From: Carettochelys insculpta
Lineage: Eukaryota > Chordata > Testudines > Carettochelyidae
Direction of reading: 5' to 3'
Assembly: GCF_033958435.1 (NCBI RefSeq)
Contig: NC_134150.1
Coordinates: 39,055,501 to 39,119,500, forward strand
DNA: 64,000 bases
Positions 54,751 through 64,000 of this stretch are shown one piece after another (within the stretch, counting starts at the first letter, position 1; the number at the start of each line of letters is the position of its first letter). A model generated the notes under the pieces. That model ran no database searches. It was not told the origin of the DNA and worked only from the letters and a program-made list of their open reading frames with translations. Position numbers and translations under genes: made by a program.

Positions 54751-56164
54751 AAGTACCTACATATATAGATAACAGACAAAATCCCTATTTAAACAGCAGG
54801 GATTTGCGCTCCATAAGGAGGTGCCATTTGGAAGAGTCGAGCGAAGGCCAAGGGCTGGCATAGCAGGATTTACTCCTCAGCCTTGTTGTGCATTGGCAGA
54901 ACTCTGGGGATCGGAGCGGCACTCAAGACAGAAATACAGATGCTTGTACAGCTTTGGAGTAAGATGCATTGTTTGCAGAGGCCATGCAAGGGCTGCAATG
55001 GTTGCCATGCATCTGAATTGATATAATTGGCAGGCACAGAAGCTGAGTTTTAGCCAAGCACTTGCATGAGCATTAAACTCATTCACACCCTTGTTTTACA
55101 CACACCAGCCCTGCTTCACCCTTTGTGCAGCATCACTCTGATTCTACAGGTATAGTCCTATTGCTGTTCACCCAGGCATGTCAGCATGTACTGAAGGGAT
55201 TTGCTACAGAGAGCTCTCTTGCAGCAAGACTCCTTTGAAAGCCACCCTCCCACCACGGCCAAGCTGTCCCACTTCTGTGTGCGCTGCAGAGGCCACCCTA
55301 CCTCATCCCAGGAGGCACAAATTTGCTCTCACCCTGGGAATGCCTGGTTCTCGCTTTCAACAGAAACAAAAAGTATTTATAACACTACATGGCTGTTATA
55401 TAATTAAAGGGCTTGTTCCTTTCCCTCGCTTCCCCCGCCCCCCGCGTGGTTAGAGCTCTGTAGAACCCACCAACAAGCTTTGCTCGTCTTCTGGTTTTAG
55501 TGCATGTGTCTCTTAGAAAGAGGAAATGGTCTGGAAGCTGACACAAATGTAACATGAACAAACACAGAAGGCAGCAAACTAGAGGCTGCCATCGAAGAAG
55601 GAAGCTTTTCTGTGGGAGTTAGGGAGCCCCAAACAACCCCTGGAAGATTCTGACCCTTCAGCAAACCGCTTCACCTTGCTGCCATCAAATATCACAATAG
55701 GCTAAAGTACTCTCCCCGGCTTCTATAGTAACATTATTCCAAGCAGTGCAGTTTGGGGCCATTGTTATGTACTATTGTCATTAGGCAGAAGAGAGGTTTC
55801 CTATAAATACTGCAAGAGCAGGACATAAGACTCAGAAGTGGAGAGCTGACAATGCCCCGGGTGTGACAGATATGCTTGTACTGGGAGCATCAGAGTCCCA
55901 CCTGAGTTCCAGCGTAACCATAGACTTCACCAGAGAGAATCCAAATTTGGCTTTGTGCAGCCCAGATCTGAATTGGAACCAGGGTGCTCATGTGGACTGG
56001 AAAATTCAGAGAGTTTCAGATCAAACTGTGGCTTGCAGTTCCCTGCTCTAACAAAGGGCACTGATTTTTTTTTTTTTTGGTAACTTACATTTGGAAAGTG
56101 AATTAACCATGAGTAAGTTTAGTTTCCAGAGTATTGGGAAAGCAGGAAGTAAGTAGCCAGTTGA
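54751..56164. other. Unique sequence, no gene recognised
   Basis: A T tract lies at 56066-56078. No repeat or coding call. Confidence 0.45.
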
Positions 56165-56386
56165 TTTAGGCCAAAATACTTCACTTGAATCACTGAGTTA
56201 ACATTCCCTTGGAAGGCTCATCCTAAATGTGACCTTTATGTGCCCCCATAATATAAATCCTGAATCCATTTCACCCCATGTATAGAAGATGGAGTATCCA
56301 TGGTTATAAAAACATCTCCTACATTTTATTACATTCTTCAAACAGTAAAACATACAAGTAAAACAAGTGAAGTATTTTGGCCTAAA
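56165..56386. repeat. 23-bp perfect inverted repeat with 176-bp spacer
   Basis: TTTAGGCCAAAATACTTCAC (plus TTG) at 56165-56187 is exactly reverse-complementary to 56364-56386 (CAAGTGAAGTATTTTGGCCT plus AAA). The spacer is AT-rich, non-coding and contains no other family I know. It could be an unlisted MITE or a chance-retained hairpin. No target duplication was identified. Confidence 0.85.
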
Positions 56387-57433
56387 TTAATCTAGCATGC
56401 AGTTTCTCCCAGTAGGCAGGGAGACAGCTGATTACATTTGGCAACTTCTTAAGCACTGCAGCAATATACAAGTTTCCATTTAGGCCTTGGGGTCAGACCC
56501 TGATTTCTCTGCCTCACCAGCTGCAGAACACAAGCCAGAGGAAAAGGGGAGATAATTCTCTCAGGCCGGATGCCATATACGGATCTGACCACAGCTCTCA
56601 GTACCACCAGCAGAAGCTGCACTGGCAGATCAAAGACAGGATGTGGCTCTTTGCAGCTTAAGTACTTTCCTTTAAAGTGATATGACTTCACCCCTCCTCT
56701 GTAAAAGCAGTTGCAATCCTAGAACAGAAATTAGGGAGCCCAAAAGGTCCTCAAACTCCCCAAAGACAAAAGCAATAAAAACCAGAGCAAAAGCACTTAC
56801 CAGCTACAGGAGAGGTTCACCAGCCAACCACAAAGTACCCCTTCTAGGGCTGCTACCTTTGCTTTGGGCCAAATTTAAAGGGCCAGTCAGCAGGCAAGCA
56901 TGCTGGGAAAGGTGCTTATAAAAAGGGTGATTCTCCTTTGCAGCATTTTGGTAGTGGTTAGACAGTTGCAGGGGGAAGGGAGTGATTCTAAGCAAAAACT
57001 TAATTCTGAAGTTTTGGTCTAGGTAATGAGAATGATCCTATTTGTAGAGCAGGTTTCCTGCAGAAAATCAGATTTTCCCCATATTGCTGCATTAAAGCAT
57101 CTGACTTAAGAAATGAGTGAGGGCTGTTGCCCATGTTGGGCTCTTTCTAAGTGTATTGCAGAGGAAAAAGTTACACACTTGAAAATGAAATGTGGCTTTG
57201 TCATATAAGTTAGCATTAGACATGTGCTAAGTACCGTAGCCAATCTATGCCCATGTAGGAACTTTATTTTTGTCACCACGCTGCACGCTATGGGCACCCA
57301 GAAACTGAAAGCAAGAGTGAGGATTAAGCTGAGCTAGAACCTCCTGCTCCAGAGATCCAAAAGCACAGGTTTATTCATCATAAGCAGAAGAAGAAACTCT
57401 TTTAGCAGTATAGGGCCAATGGCACACATTGGA
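56387..57433. other. Unique sequence, no gene recognised
   Basis: No repeat or coding call. Confidence 0.45.
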
Positions 57434-57772
57434 GGATGTGTAAAAACCACAAGGAGTCTTCTAGCACCTCAGAGACTAGCAGATGTATTAGGGCATAAGC
57501 TTTTGTGGGTAAAACCCACTTCCTCAGATGGAATGGAGTGGAAATACAAAGGCAGGTATATATGTAAAAAATATACCGCCAAAAAAAAATTACTATCCAT
57601 TATAAATGAGGGTGATCAGTCAGGGTGACTATGGCCATTCAGTGTAGCTGATGGGAAGACGTGAGTGTGTGGAGGAGAAGTCGCCTCTGTAGAGAGTTCA
57701 CAGATTATGATCTTTACTGAGACCTAATTGCTCTTGGATGCACAAACTAACACCGCTATCCCTCTGAGATTA
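57434..57772 (-). mobile_element. Penelope-like element 3' region, antisense
   Basis: CCACAAGGAGTCTTCTAGCA, CCTCAGAGACTAGCAGATGT, GGGCATAAGCTTTTGTGGGT and AACCCACTTCCTCAGATGGA are the antisense tail, followed by about 200 bp of 3' UTR-like sequence. CAAACTAACACCGCTATCCC at 57744 suggests a second tail fragment at the right edge. No GIY-YIG coding remains. Confidence 0.7.
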
Positions 57773-57914
57773 GAAGATATGTACAAATAGCCAGCTAACT
57801 GCTATTATGGCAGCTATGAAAAGAACTTTCCCTGGAGGAGAAAAAAGTCTGTCTCACGCTGTAATCAGCAGGGATGAAACTGGACTGGTGACTGGCACAA
57901 CAGTGTTCTCTGCG
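57773..57914. other. Unassigned sequence
   Basis: Nothing recognised. Confidence 0.35.
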
Positions 57915-58108
57915 ATGTTAGATCTTTCATCAAGCCCAGCTTCCCGTTTTCCCATTGTGGCCTGTCCCACATGCTTCAGAGAGAATGGACAGAAGTGGAC
58001 AATTTATCAAGTGATCCATCCTGTCATCCAGTCTCAGGATCTAACACACAGATGCATAAGGGACACCAGGTTCAAGGGGTTTCATCCTTGACCCTCTTGG
58101 CTAGTAGA

Positions 58109-58308
58109 CAGTGGGCTCAGTAATTCTTTTCATCCATGTGCAGGATAAATGTTGTGTATTGGGAAACATGCAGACATGCACAGACAATAGGAACACATGC
58201 TGCCAGCTACTGCTCACTGTGGGTGCTCTGCTAATCAGCTGGGTGGGATTTGAATCCCTTCTGGGCAGTTGCCCAACTGCTCAGCTTACATGGAACAAAA
58301 GATAGGCA
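58109..58308. mobile_element. hAT-A MITE, copy 7, with target duplication
   Basis: CTAGTAGA (58101-58108) and CTAATAGA (58309-58316) are duplicated CR1 target bases, 7 of 8 identical, which identifies the family as hAT-type. Inside: CAGTGGGCTCAGTAATTCTT, CAATAGGAACACATGCTGCC, ACTGTGGGTGCTCTGCTAAT, CTGGGCAGTTGCCCAACTGC, TCAGCTTACATGGAACAAAA. Inverse orientation relative to 44492. Confidence 0.88.
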
Positions 58309-58782
58309 CTAATAGACCTGTCCTCCATCAGCTTACATACTGCATTTTTTTTCAATCCACTTATACTGGTGACCTCACAACCGAACCTGGCAATGAGCTT
58401 TGCAGGTTGACCGTTCATTGTGTGAAGTACTTCCCCATGTTTATTTTAACTGCTGCCTATTAATTTCACTGGAGGATCCCAGGTTCTCATGATGTGCAAA
58501 GGGGTAAATAACATTTTTTCTCCATAAAAACAAAGAAGCTGTCATGTAGCACTTTAAAGGCCAACAAAATATTTTATTAGGTGATAAGCTTTTGTGGGAC
58601 AGACCCACTTCTTCAGATCATAGCCATACCAGAACAGACTCAATATATAAAGCACAGAGCTCCAAAAATTGTTATCAAGGTTAACAAATCAGAAAAATTG
58701 TTATCAAGGCTGGCAAATCAGAAGAGCAGAGGGACGGCAGAGGGCATATGGGGTGGGGAAGTCAAGAATTAGATAAAACATC

Positions 58783-59463
58783 AAAGAGAGCAACAAGAAG
58801 TCCTGTGGCAACTTATAGACTAACAGATATTTTGGAGCATAAGCTTTCATGGGCAAAGACCCGCTTCATCAGATGCATGAGTGGGGGCCTGGTTTCAGAG
58901 GGGTATTTAAAGAGTGGGGTACCAGTAAAAGGGACAGCCAGAGCTGACAAGGTCTATTCAGCAAGGTGGAAATGGCCCAGTATCAATAATACGTATCAAA
59001 AGAGGAAAAAACAAGTCAGATCAGCCAGGGGGATATGAGTCATATTAACACCCAGGGCAGAGAAGCTGCTTTTGTAACGTGCAAGCCATTCCCAGTCTCT
59101 GTTTAATCCTTGGTTAATGGAATCAAATTTGCAAATAAATTGCGGCTCAGAGATTTCTCCCTCCATTTGTTTTTTGAAATTTCTTTGTTTCAGGACTGCC
59201 ACCCTTAAATCTGCTACTGAGTGTCCAGGGAGATTGAAGTGTGCCCCCACAGGCTTCTGTACTGTACCGTTCCTGTCTGATTTATTTCCATTTATTCTTT
59301 TATGTAGAGACTGTCTAGTTTGGCCAATGTCAATTGCAGTGGGGCATTGCTGGCACATGATGACATATATTATATTAGTAGATTTGCAGGTGAAGGAGCC
59401 CCTGATAGTATGGTTGATGTTAGTTCCTGTGATAATGTCAGTGGTGTAGTTATGTTTTGATAC
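58783..59463 (-). mobile_element. Penelope-like element, inner copy, 5'-truncated
   Basis: AAAACATC at 58775-58782 and again at 59464-59471 flanks this copy. Extending the comparison, AAAACATCAAAG and AAAACATCGAAG match at 11 of 12. Its 3' tail begins AACAAGAAGTCCTGTGGCAA, TAGACTAACAGATATTTTGG, AAGCTTTCATGGGCAAAGAC. It carries one GIY-YIG coding frame and lies head-to-tail inside the outer copy, same strand. Confidence 0.85.
58996..59463 (-). pseudogene. Penelope-like GIY-YIG endonuclease, inner copy, N-truncated
   Basis: Open without a stop for 155 codons from the 5' truncation point to the native stop. It encodes the C-terminal GIY-YIG endonuclease that nicks target DNA in Penelope-like elements. 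Visible in order: SFTCKSTNIIYVIMCQQCP (the GIY-equivalent strand and paired cysteines), DIGQTRQSLHKRINGNKSD (YIG-equivalent; the usual tyrosine is aspartate here), then PVGAHFNLPGHSVADLRV with the conserved histidines. The reverse-transcriptase part is absent. The frame has no start, so no product is expected. Confidence 0.82.
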
Positions 59464-59471
59464 AAAACATC

Positions 59472-59905
59472 GAAGTTTGTAAAAGAGTCCTTATAATGAG
59501 ACAGGTAATTGCTGTCCCTGTTCAAACCACATGTTAATGTGTCGAATTTGAATATGAATGTTAGTTCTGAGAATTCCCTCTGTAGACAGTTGTTAAGGTC
59601 CCTTTTCAGTGGAACACAAACTTTCAAATCTTTAACAGAATGGCCCGCTCCATTAAAGTGCTGGCTGACAGGTTTGTGTACTTGGAGTTTTTTAAGGTCT
59701 GTTCTACGCGCATTCATTCTTTGTCAGGAGTGTTTGCAGTCTGTCCTATATACATGGTCTGTGGGCATTGTTGGCACATGGTGACATATGTGATGTTAGC
59801 TGAGGAACAGGAGAATGTGCCCGTGATTCTATAATTAGCGTGGTTAGGTCCAGTGATGGTATCTCCAGAATAGACATGTGGACAAAGTTGGCAATGGGTA
59901 CTATT
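59472..59905 (-). pseudogene. Penelope-like GIY-YIG endonuclease, outer copy, frameshifted
   Basis: Codes for NITYVTMCQQCPQTMYIGQT, with the canonical YIG tyrosine intact, then loses frame near 59716 and continues as RMNARRTDLKKLQVHKPVSQ and GAGHSVKDLKVCVPLKRDL in the next frame. It stops being homologous at SHYKDSFTNFDV, where the inner element inserted. It is from a subfamily distinct from the inner copy (about half the residues differ). Confidence 0.8.
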
Positions 59906-60598
59906 CATGATTTTATACACTTCTATCAGATTCTCCCTTAGCTATCTCTTCCTTTTCTAAGCTAAACACTCCTGGTCTCTCTACTCTGTCCTTATATGGA
60001 AGTTGTTCTATGCCCCCAGTCATTTTTGTTCCCTTTTTTCTGTACATTTTCCCTGTACATTACAGCTTCAGAATTGATTAAAACTACACACAGTATTCAG
60101 GGCATGGGCATAGCATGGATTTAGACAGTGGACTATTTTGTTTTACTATTTATTCCTTTGCTGATGGTTCCTTGCACTCTGTTAGCTTCTTCGACTTCTG
60201 CTGCACATTGAGGGGATGACTCCAAAATCTACAATGACTCCAAAATCTCTTTTTTCGAGTGCCAACAACTAATTTAGGCCTCCTCCTTTCATGCTTGTGC
60301 TTGGTATTTTTATTCCATGTGTTTTACTTTGCCTTTATCAACACTGAATTTGATCTGCCTGGGCACCCAGTTCTGCGAGATCCCTTTTGAACGCTTTGCA
60401 GTCTGCTTTGGACCTAACCATCCTGAATAATTCTGCATTGCCTTCATACTTTGTCAGCTCGCTGTTGACCCATTTTTCCCAGATCATGCCAATGTTGAAT
60501 AGCCCTAGTCCCACTTCCGACCTTTCGGGACACTATTTAATTCTCTCCACTGTGAAAACTGGCCATTGGTTCCCATCATTTGTTTCCTATTGTATAAC

Positions 60599-61006
60599 CC
60601 AAGGGGTGGGGGTGGGAGCAACCTGGAGCTCTGGAGCCGCATGTGGCACCTCAAAAGTTAATATGCAGCTCCTTGTGGAAGCACCAACTGCAGGGCTGTT
60701 GCTACTGGCAACAACTTTCCAATGTGCTGATGGATCCCAAGGCCCACCACAGTACCCCTTCCCTCAGGATCCCTGCACCTTTCTGCCCCCTCAAGCCTGC
60801 CATGCTCTTTCTCCTGCCCACTTCACCCAAGAACCTCCTCCACACCAACAGCTGATCATGGGGGGCAGGAGGCACAGCGAGGGGAGGAGGTGTGGTCTGG
60901 CGGGTGGGGGTGCGGAGCTGATGCAGGCTGCTGACATACTAGTGTGGCTCTTTGGCAATGTACATTGGTCAGTTCTGGCTCTTTTCCAGGGTTAGGTTGG
61001 CCACCC
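60599..61006. mobile_element. hAT nonautonomous element, 408 bp, inside CR1
   Basis: TGTATAAC (60591-60598) and TGTCTAAC (61007-61014) match at 7 of 8 positions. The element starts CCAAGGGGTGGGGGTGGGAG and ends GTTAGGTTGGCCACCC, the same GGGGTGGCCAACC-type inverted ends as 42282-42679. Deleting it plus one octamer restores a CR1-like CCTATTGTATAACCAGTTAC sequence. C-rich interior at 60740-60850. Confidence 0.88.
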
Positions 61007-61680
61007 TGTCTAACCAGTTACTGATCCATAAGGAGGTCTTCCTTCTTATCCCAGCACTGCTTGCTTTGCTTAAGAGCTTTTGGTGAGAGACTTTGTCAAA
61101 GCCTTTCTGAAAGCCCAAGTACACTATATCTACTGGCTTTTCCATGCCTATATGCTTGTTGACCCACTAAAACAGTTCTAATAGATTGGTGAGGCATGAT
61201 TATTGGCCTGTAATTGCCAGGATGGCTTCTTGGGCTTTTTTTAAAAATCTGCTTTACATAAGCTATCTCCCACACATCTGCCACAGTGGCCAATTTAAGT
61301 AATAGGTTACATGCTACAGTTCTTATTTCTACAGTTTCACATTTGAGTTCCTTGAGTGACAGTCAGACTCTGAGGTGAATATCCTCTGGTCCAGGGAATT
61401 TCTACTGCTTAATTTATCACTTTTGTTCCAAAAACTCCCTTATGGTCACCTTAGCTGGGGACAGTTCCTCCGACAGATCATCTGAAAAGGCTGGCTCAGG
61501 TGTGGGAATTGCCCTCCCATGCTCTGCAGTGAAGACTAAGGCAACCAATTCATTTAGCTGTTCCTCCAAAAACCTTGTTTTCCTTGAGTGCTCCTTTATT
61601 ACCTTGATCTCACAGTGGCTTCATCTACTAAGGTCCAGCCAGGGTTTCCTTCTGAAGTCTTAGATACTGATTGAGGTTGT

Positions 61681-62794
61681 GCCCAAATGTGAAGAAATAG
61701 TATCAGAGAAAGACGTGAAGTGCTCCTAGAAAAACAGAATATGAGAAGGTGGCCCTAGTCCAACCCACGTATTCAGTAATGAAGAGATGATGGACTAACA
61801 GGTGATGGAGAGCCTCTGCTCTCTTTCACATATGCTCCCTAAATGCTCTTATTTATGAGCAGCCTTTAATACATTTTGTCTTTTTTCTAAATGTGTATAT
61901 GACCATTAGGGGGCAATAAATCCCCTGAGCAGTAAAGTTCTGCCTGGAACCCATTCAACATTTCACAAGACACACCCTCTCTATAACCAGCTTATGCAAA
62001 TTCTCAAACAGCCGCATCTGGCAAAAAGACCCCTTATAAAGATAGCCTCCCCCTAAGCAAATAAAGGAACAGGGTCCTGATCAACCTGTAAAGTATTTTT
62101 AATCTTTCAAACAAATCTTATTTGCATGATATTGTGTTTACTGGTTGCTGAGCTTTGATCTGTCATCCAGGGTTGGTGCGTCAGTGCCGATGTGAAGGTT
62201 CGTGCTGTCACGGTGAGATGACAACCCTGCCATCCTGCAGGAGAAAGCAGCTGTATTCTTCCCAGTGCGGTAGATTTCAGGCAAAGGAAACCAACCAGCC
62301 TGTTCCTGGCTGGTGGTTATTATTTCACCACTGAGAAAAATGCAGTCCCGTTTTTACAGGTGGTTTACTGAGCACAAGATTTCAAAAATTGTTGTTATTT
62401 TTGGTTATTATTTGGCCCCAGAGCTCGTTGCCCTAGGCACCCCACAACACACAATAAAAGATTATTAAAGACCTTAAAGTCTTACCGTAAGACATGAGAC
62501 AACAGAAGGATACAGACAGATGGGCAGGTGAAGACGGGGAAACAATGAGACAAGGTCATTGTGGTGGGCAGTGGTCTCAGCAGACCAGCAGCCTGGCTAA
62601 TTTGAGAATGTCCTGCAAAAGATAAGTTATTTCGTGAACGATGTTGAACGGTTTTGAGACGCAACGTTGCCCAGTTATCAGCTCAGCGGCGCAAAGCATC
62701 GTTCTGTGGATTTTACAGTCGTAGTCAGGACGTGGCCTTACTTTGTCTTATCGGCCAATTAACTATCAGGTGCATCCTAAGTGTAATCATAGTA
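61681..62794. other. Unique sequence, no gene recognised
   Basis: No repeat or coding call. Confidence 0.45.
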
Positions 62795-63462
62795 CAGTAA
62801 GCCCTCAATTTAACGGACCCCAATAAGATGGACTTCAGAAATAATGGACGCTGTCTGCCAGTCCCCCACCCCTCCACCCGCTTCCCCCTAAATAAATGCC
62901 GGAGACTCACCAGAGCTGCTGCCGGGACTGGAGGAGCTGCCAGAGTAGCTGGGGCTGGAGCAGCCGCCCCAGCGGCTGGGGCCAGAGGAGCCGGTGGGGG
63001 GCTGTGGCAGAGTGCAGGAGCTCTCCTCTCCCAGCCCCATGTGCATGGAGTATATTAGCACCCAGCTGCCGCTGCCTGCAGTGACACTGAGCAGCAGCCA
63101 TGGTCTCGGAGGCTGCTGCCCGCTGGCAGGCTGGGGGCAGCCACGCTCTACCTTCACGCTGGCAGCTGGGAGCAGTGGCCTGGAGCAACCACAGCGCTGA
63201 GAGCTGCAGGAGGTGGAAGGAGCCAGGCCAGCATTCAGCTCCTCTCTTGGTAATGGGGAGCAGGAGACGGAGATGTGAGGGGAAGATTGGGGCAGGAGGG
63301 GTGGAAGGGAAGAGTCAGGCGCAGAAAGCATGAGGCAGTAATGGGCTGGGAAGGTCAGTTCATCATCACACAGTAGAGCCATTGAGAGATAACAGACTTT
63401 TGGCCTTAACGGACACCCCTTCTCTCATTGGCCCTCTACACTGAGGGTTGTTGTTTTAGAAT
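62795..63462. mobile_element. pogo/Tigger-like element, GC-rich interior
   Basis: TA at 62793-62794 precedes CAGTAAGCCCTCAATTTAAC, GGACCCCAATAAGATGGAC, a typical Tigger-type left end. The right side has GGCCTTAACGGACACCCCTT and a decayed CTGAGGGTTGTTGTTTTA end. The interior 62880-63250 is GC-rich, with CAGCAGC and GGAGCCG runs and spurious frames on both strands. The right boundary is approximate. Confidence 0.7.
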
Positions 63463-64000
63463 GAAGTACCATGAATTGCTCACCCGGTGCACCTCCTCCG
63501 AGAGAGAAAATTAAAATGGGCAATATTAGACATATAGGCCCCAGGGCATTTCTCCCTTGTATATTTATACATAATCTAAATCAAGGCCTATGCTTATGAG
63601 CATGCCCAGGGCCTACAAAGACCTTAATCTGGCCTTGCTCACACATAGGAATATATAGGCCCAGTTCTGCAGCTAATGCAAATGAGTGTAGACCTGTCAA
63701 CTTCCAGGCTGCCACTAGTTTTAGATCTCAAATGACTTCTCAATCCTGGTTTTCTTTTCCTGCTGTTTCATCATCCCATCATGCGTTGCTAGTTTTCTAT
63801 TAATATGTACGCTGCCTCCAAATGGTACAGAGCGCTTCCTATTTGCTGTGTCTCCACTAATGTCTTCAGATCGCTGCCAAGAGATAAGAAGTGGTTTCCT
63901 CTTCAGAGAAGTTCTGCCGCTGACAGGCACTTCTGTGTGCTGCTTTGTCTTTCCCTCTGTACTCCCACATGGACAGTGGCCTGGACAGTGTTACTGCTGC
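63463..64000. other. Unique sequence, no gene recognised
   Basis: No repeat or coding call; runs off the window edge. Confidence 0.45.

Larger units (their letters stand above)
58526..59905 (-). mobile_element. Penelope-like element, outer copy
   Basis: Inserted into CR1 between GTAAATAACATTTTTTCTCC and ACTATTCATGATTTTATACA. Its 3' tail (58526-58782) has AGCTGTCATGTAGCACTTTA, AGGTGATAAGCTTTTGTGGG and AGACCCACTTCTTCAGATC on the plus strand. Its 5' part (59464-59905) encodes a GIY-YIG remnant. The two parts are separated by a second Penelope-like insertion. The 5' end is truncated within the C-terminal endonuclease, so no reverse transcriptase is present. Confidence 0.82.
57915..61680 (-). mobile_element. 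CR1 LINE, antisense, with three insertions
   Basis: One old CR1 in four pieces. 57915-58108: 3' UTR (TCAAGTGATCCATCCTGTCA; GGGACACCAGGTTCAAGG). 58309-58525: GACCTGTCCTCCATCAGC, GCAGGTTGACCGTTCATTGT, GGTAAATAACATTTTTTCTC. 59906-60598: ATTCATGATTTTATACACTT, TGAATTTGATCTGCCTGGGC. 61007-61680: TAACCAGTTACTGATCCATA, GACTTTGTCAAAGCCTTTCT. Removing the hAT-A MITE, the Penelope-like block and the hAT element rejoins collinear CR1 sequence, as compared with 12240-12560. The RT block antisense to the YLDFxKAFD motif lies near 61090-61130. Confidence 0.88.

Noticed and set aside
58996..59905. A single host gene with two GIY-YIG nuclease domains
   Set aside because: The domains are in different frames, one is frameshifted, and the inner unit is bounded by a direct repeat and a Penelope-like tail, which fits nested retroelements better.
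62888..63382. 164-codon minus-strand frame and overlapping plus-strand frames
   Set aside because: Stop-poor GC-rich interior of a Tigger-like element, with competing frames on both strands.
1..64000. Endogenous retrovirus, CRISPR array or bacterial-type operon
   Set aside because: I saw no paired long terminal repeats, tRNA primer site, gag/pol/env-like frames, regularly spaced direct repeats or prokaryotic gene packing anywhere in the window.

Overview
The window is vertebrate nuclear DNA that I read as intergenic or intronic sequence from a turtle, most likely a cryptodiran. The diagnostic item is a Cry-type tRNA-derived SINE at 40679-40870. It sits among CR1 LINE fragments in both orientations, Penelope-like elements with GIY-YIG endonuclease remnants, MIR-type core SINEs, and many short DNA transposons of hAT, pogo/Tigger and PIF/Harbinger-like type. 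This repeat mix is typical of turtles. A softshell turtle is my guess for the lineage and is not demonstrated. All family names come from remembered consensus features and visible structure, not from a database search.

I find no convincing host protein-coding gene, no tRNA or rRNA gene, no CRISPR array and no provirus. The only protein-coding remnants I recognise belong to retroelements: decayed CR1 reverse transcriptase (409-1839, and 59900-61680 on the minus strand), a 255-codon open CR1 reverse-transcriptase C-terminus (12270-13037, minus), and two GIY-YIG endonuclease remnants of Penelope-like elements (58996-59463 and 59472-59905, both minus).

Layout. 1-2.5 kb: opposed CR1 copies, one carrying a MITE. 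2.7-11.3 kb: hAT, PIF/Harbinger-like and other MITEs, including a 401-bp near-perfect palindrome at 8727-9127. 11.5-16.5 kb: a young CR1 inside a hAT MITE, then a three-layer nest (MIR, interrupted by a PIF/Harbinger-like MITE, interrupted by a Tigger-like element). 16.5-34 kb: mostly unique sequence with scattered MITEs and MIRs. 34-49.8 kb: Tigger, hAT, CR1 and SINE copies, several with GC-rich interiors. 49.8-57 kb: mostly unique and AT-rich, with a TAAT-rich candidate regulatory patch near 53.1 kb and a 23-bp inverted repeat at 56.2-56.4 kb. 57.4-61.7 kb: one CR1 copy carrying three separate insertions, one of which contains a further insertion. 61.7-64 kb: unique sequence and one more Tigger-like element.

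The main result is historical. Target-site duplications (8 bp for hAT, TA for Tigger, 3 bp for the Harbinger-like group) and element-into-element insertions give a relative order of transposition and define the ends of a recurrent hAT MITE, here called hAT-A, present in eight copies.
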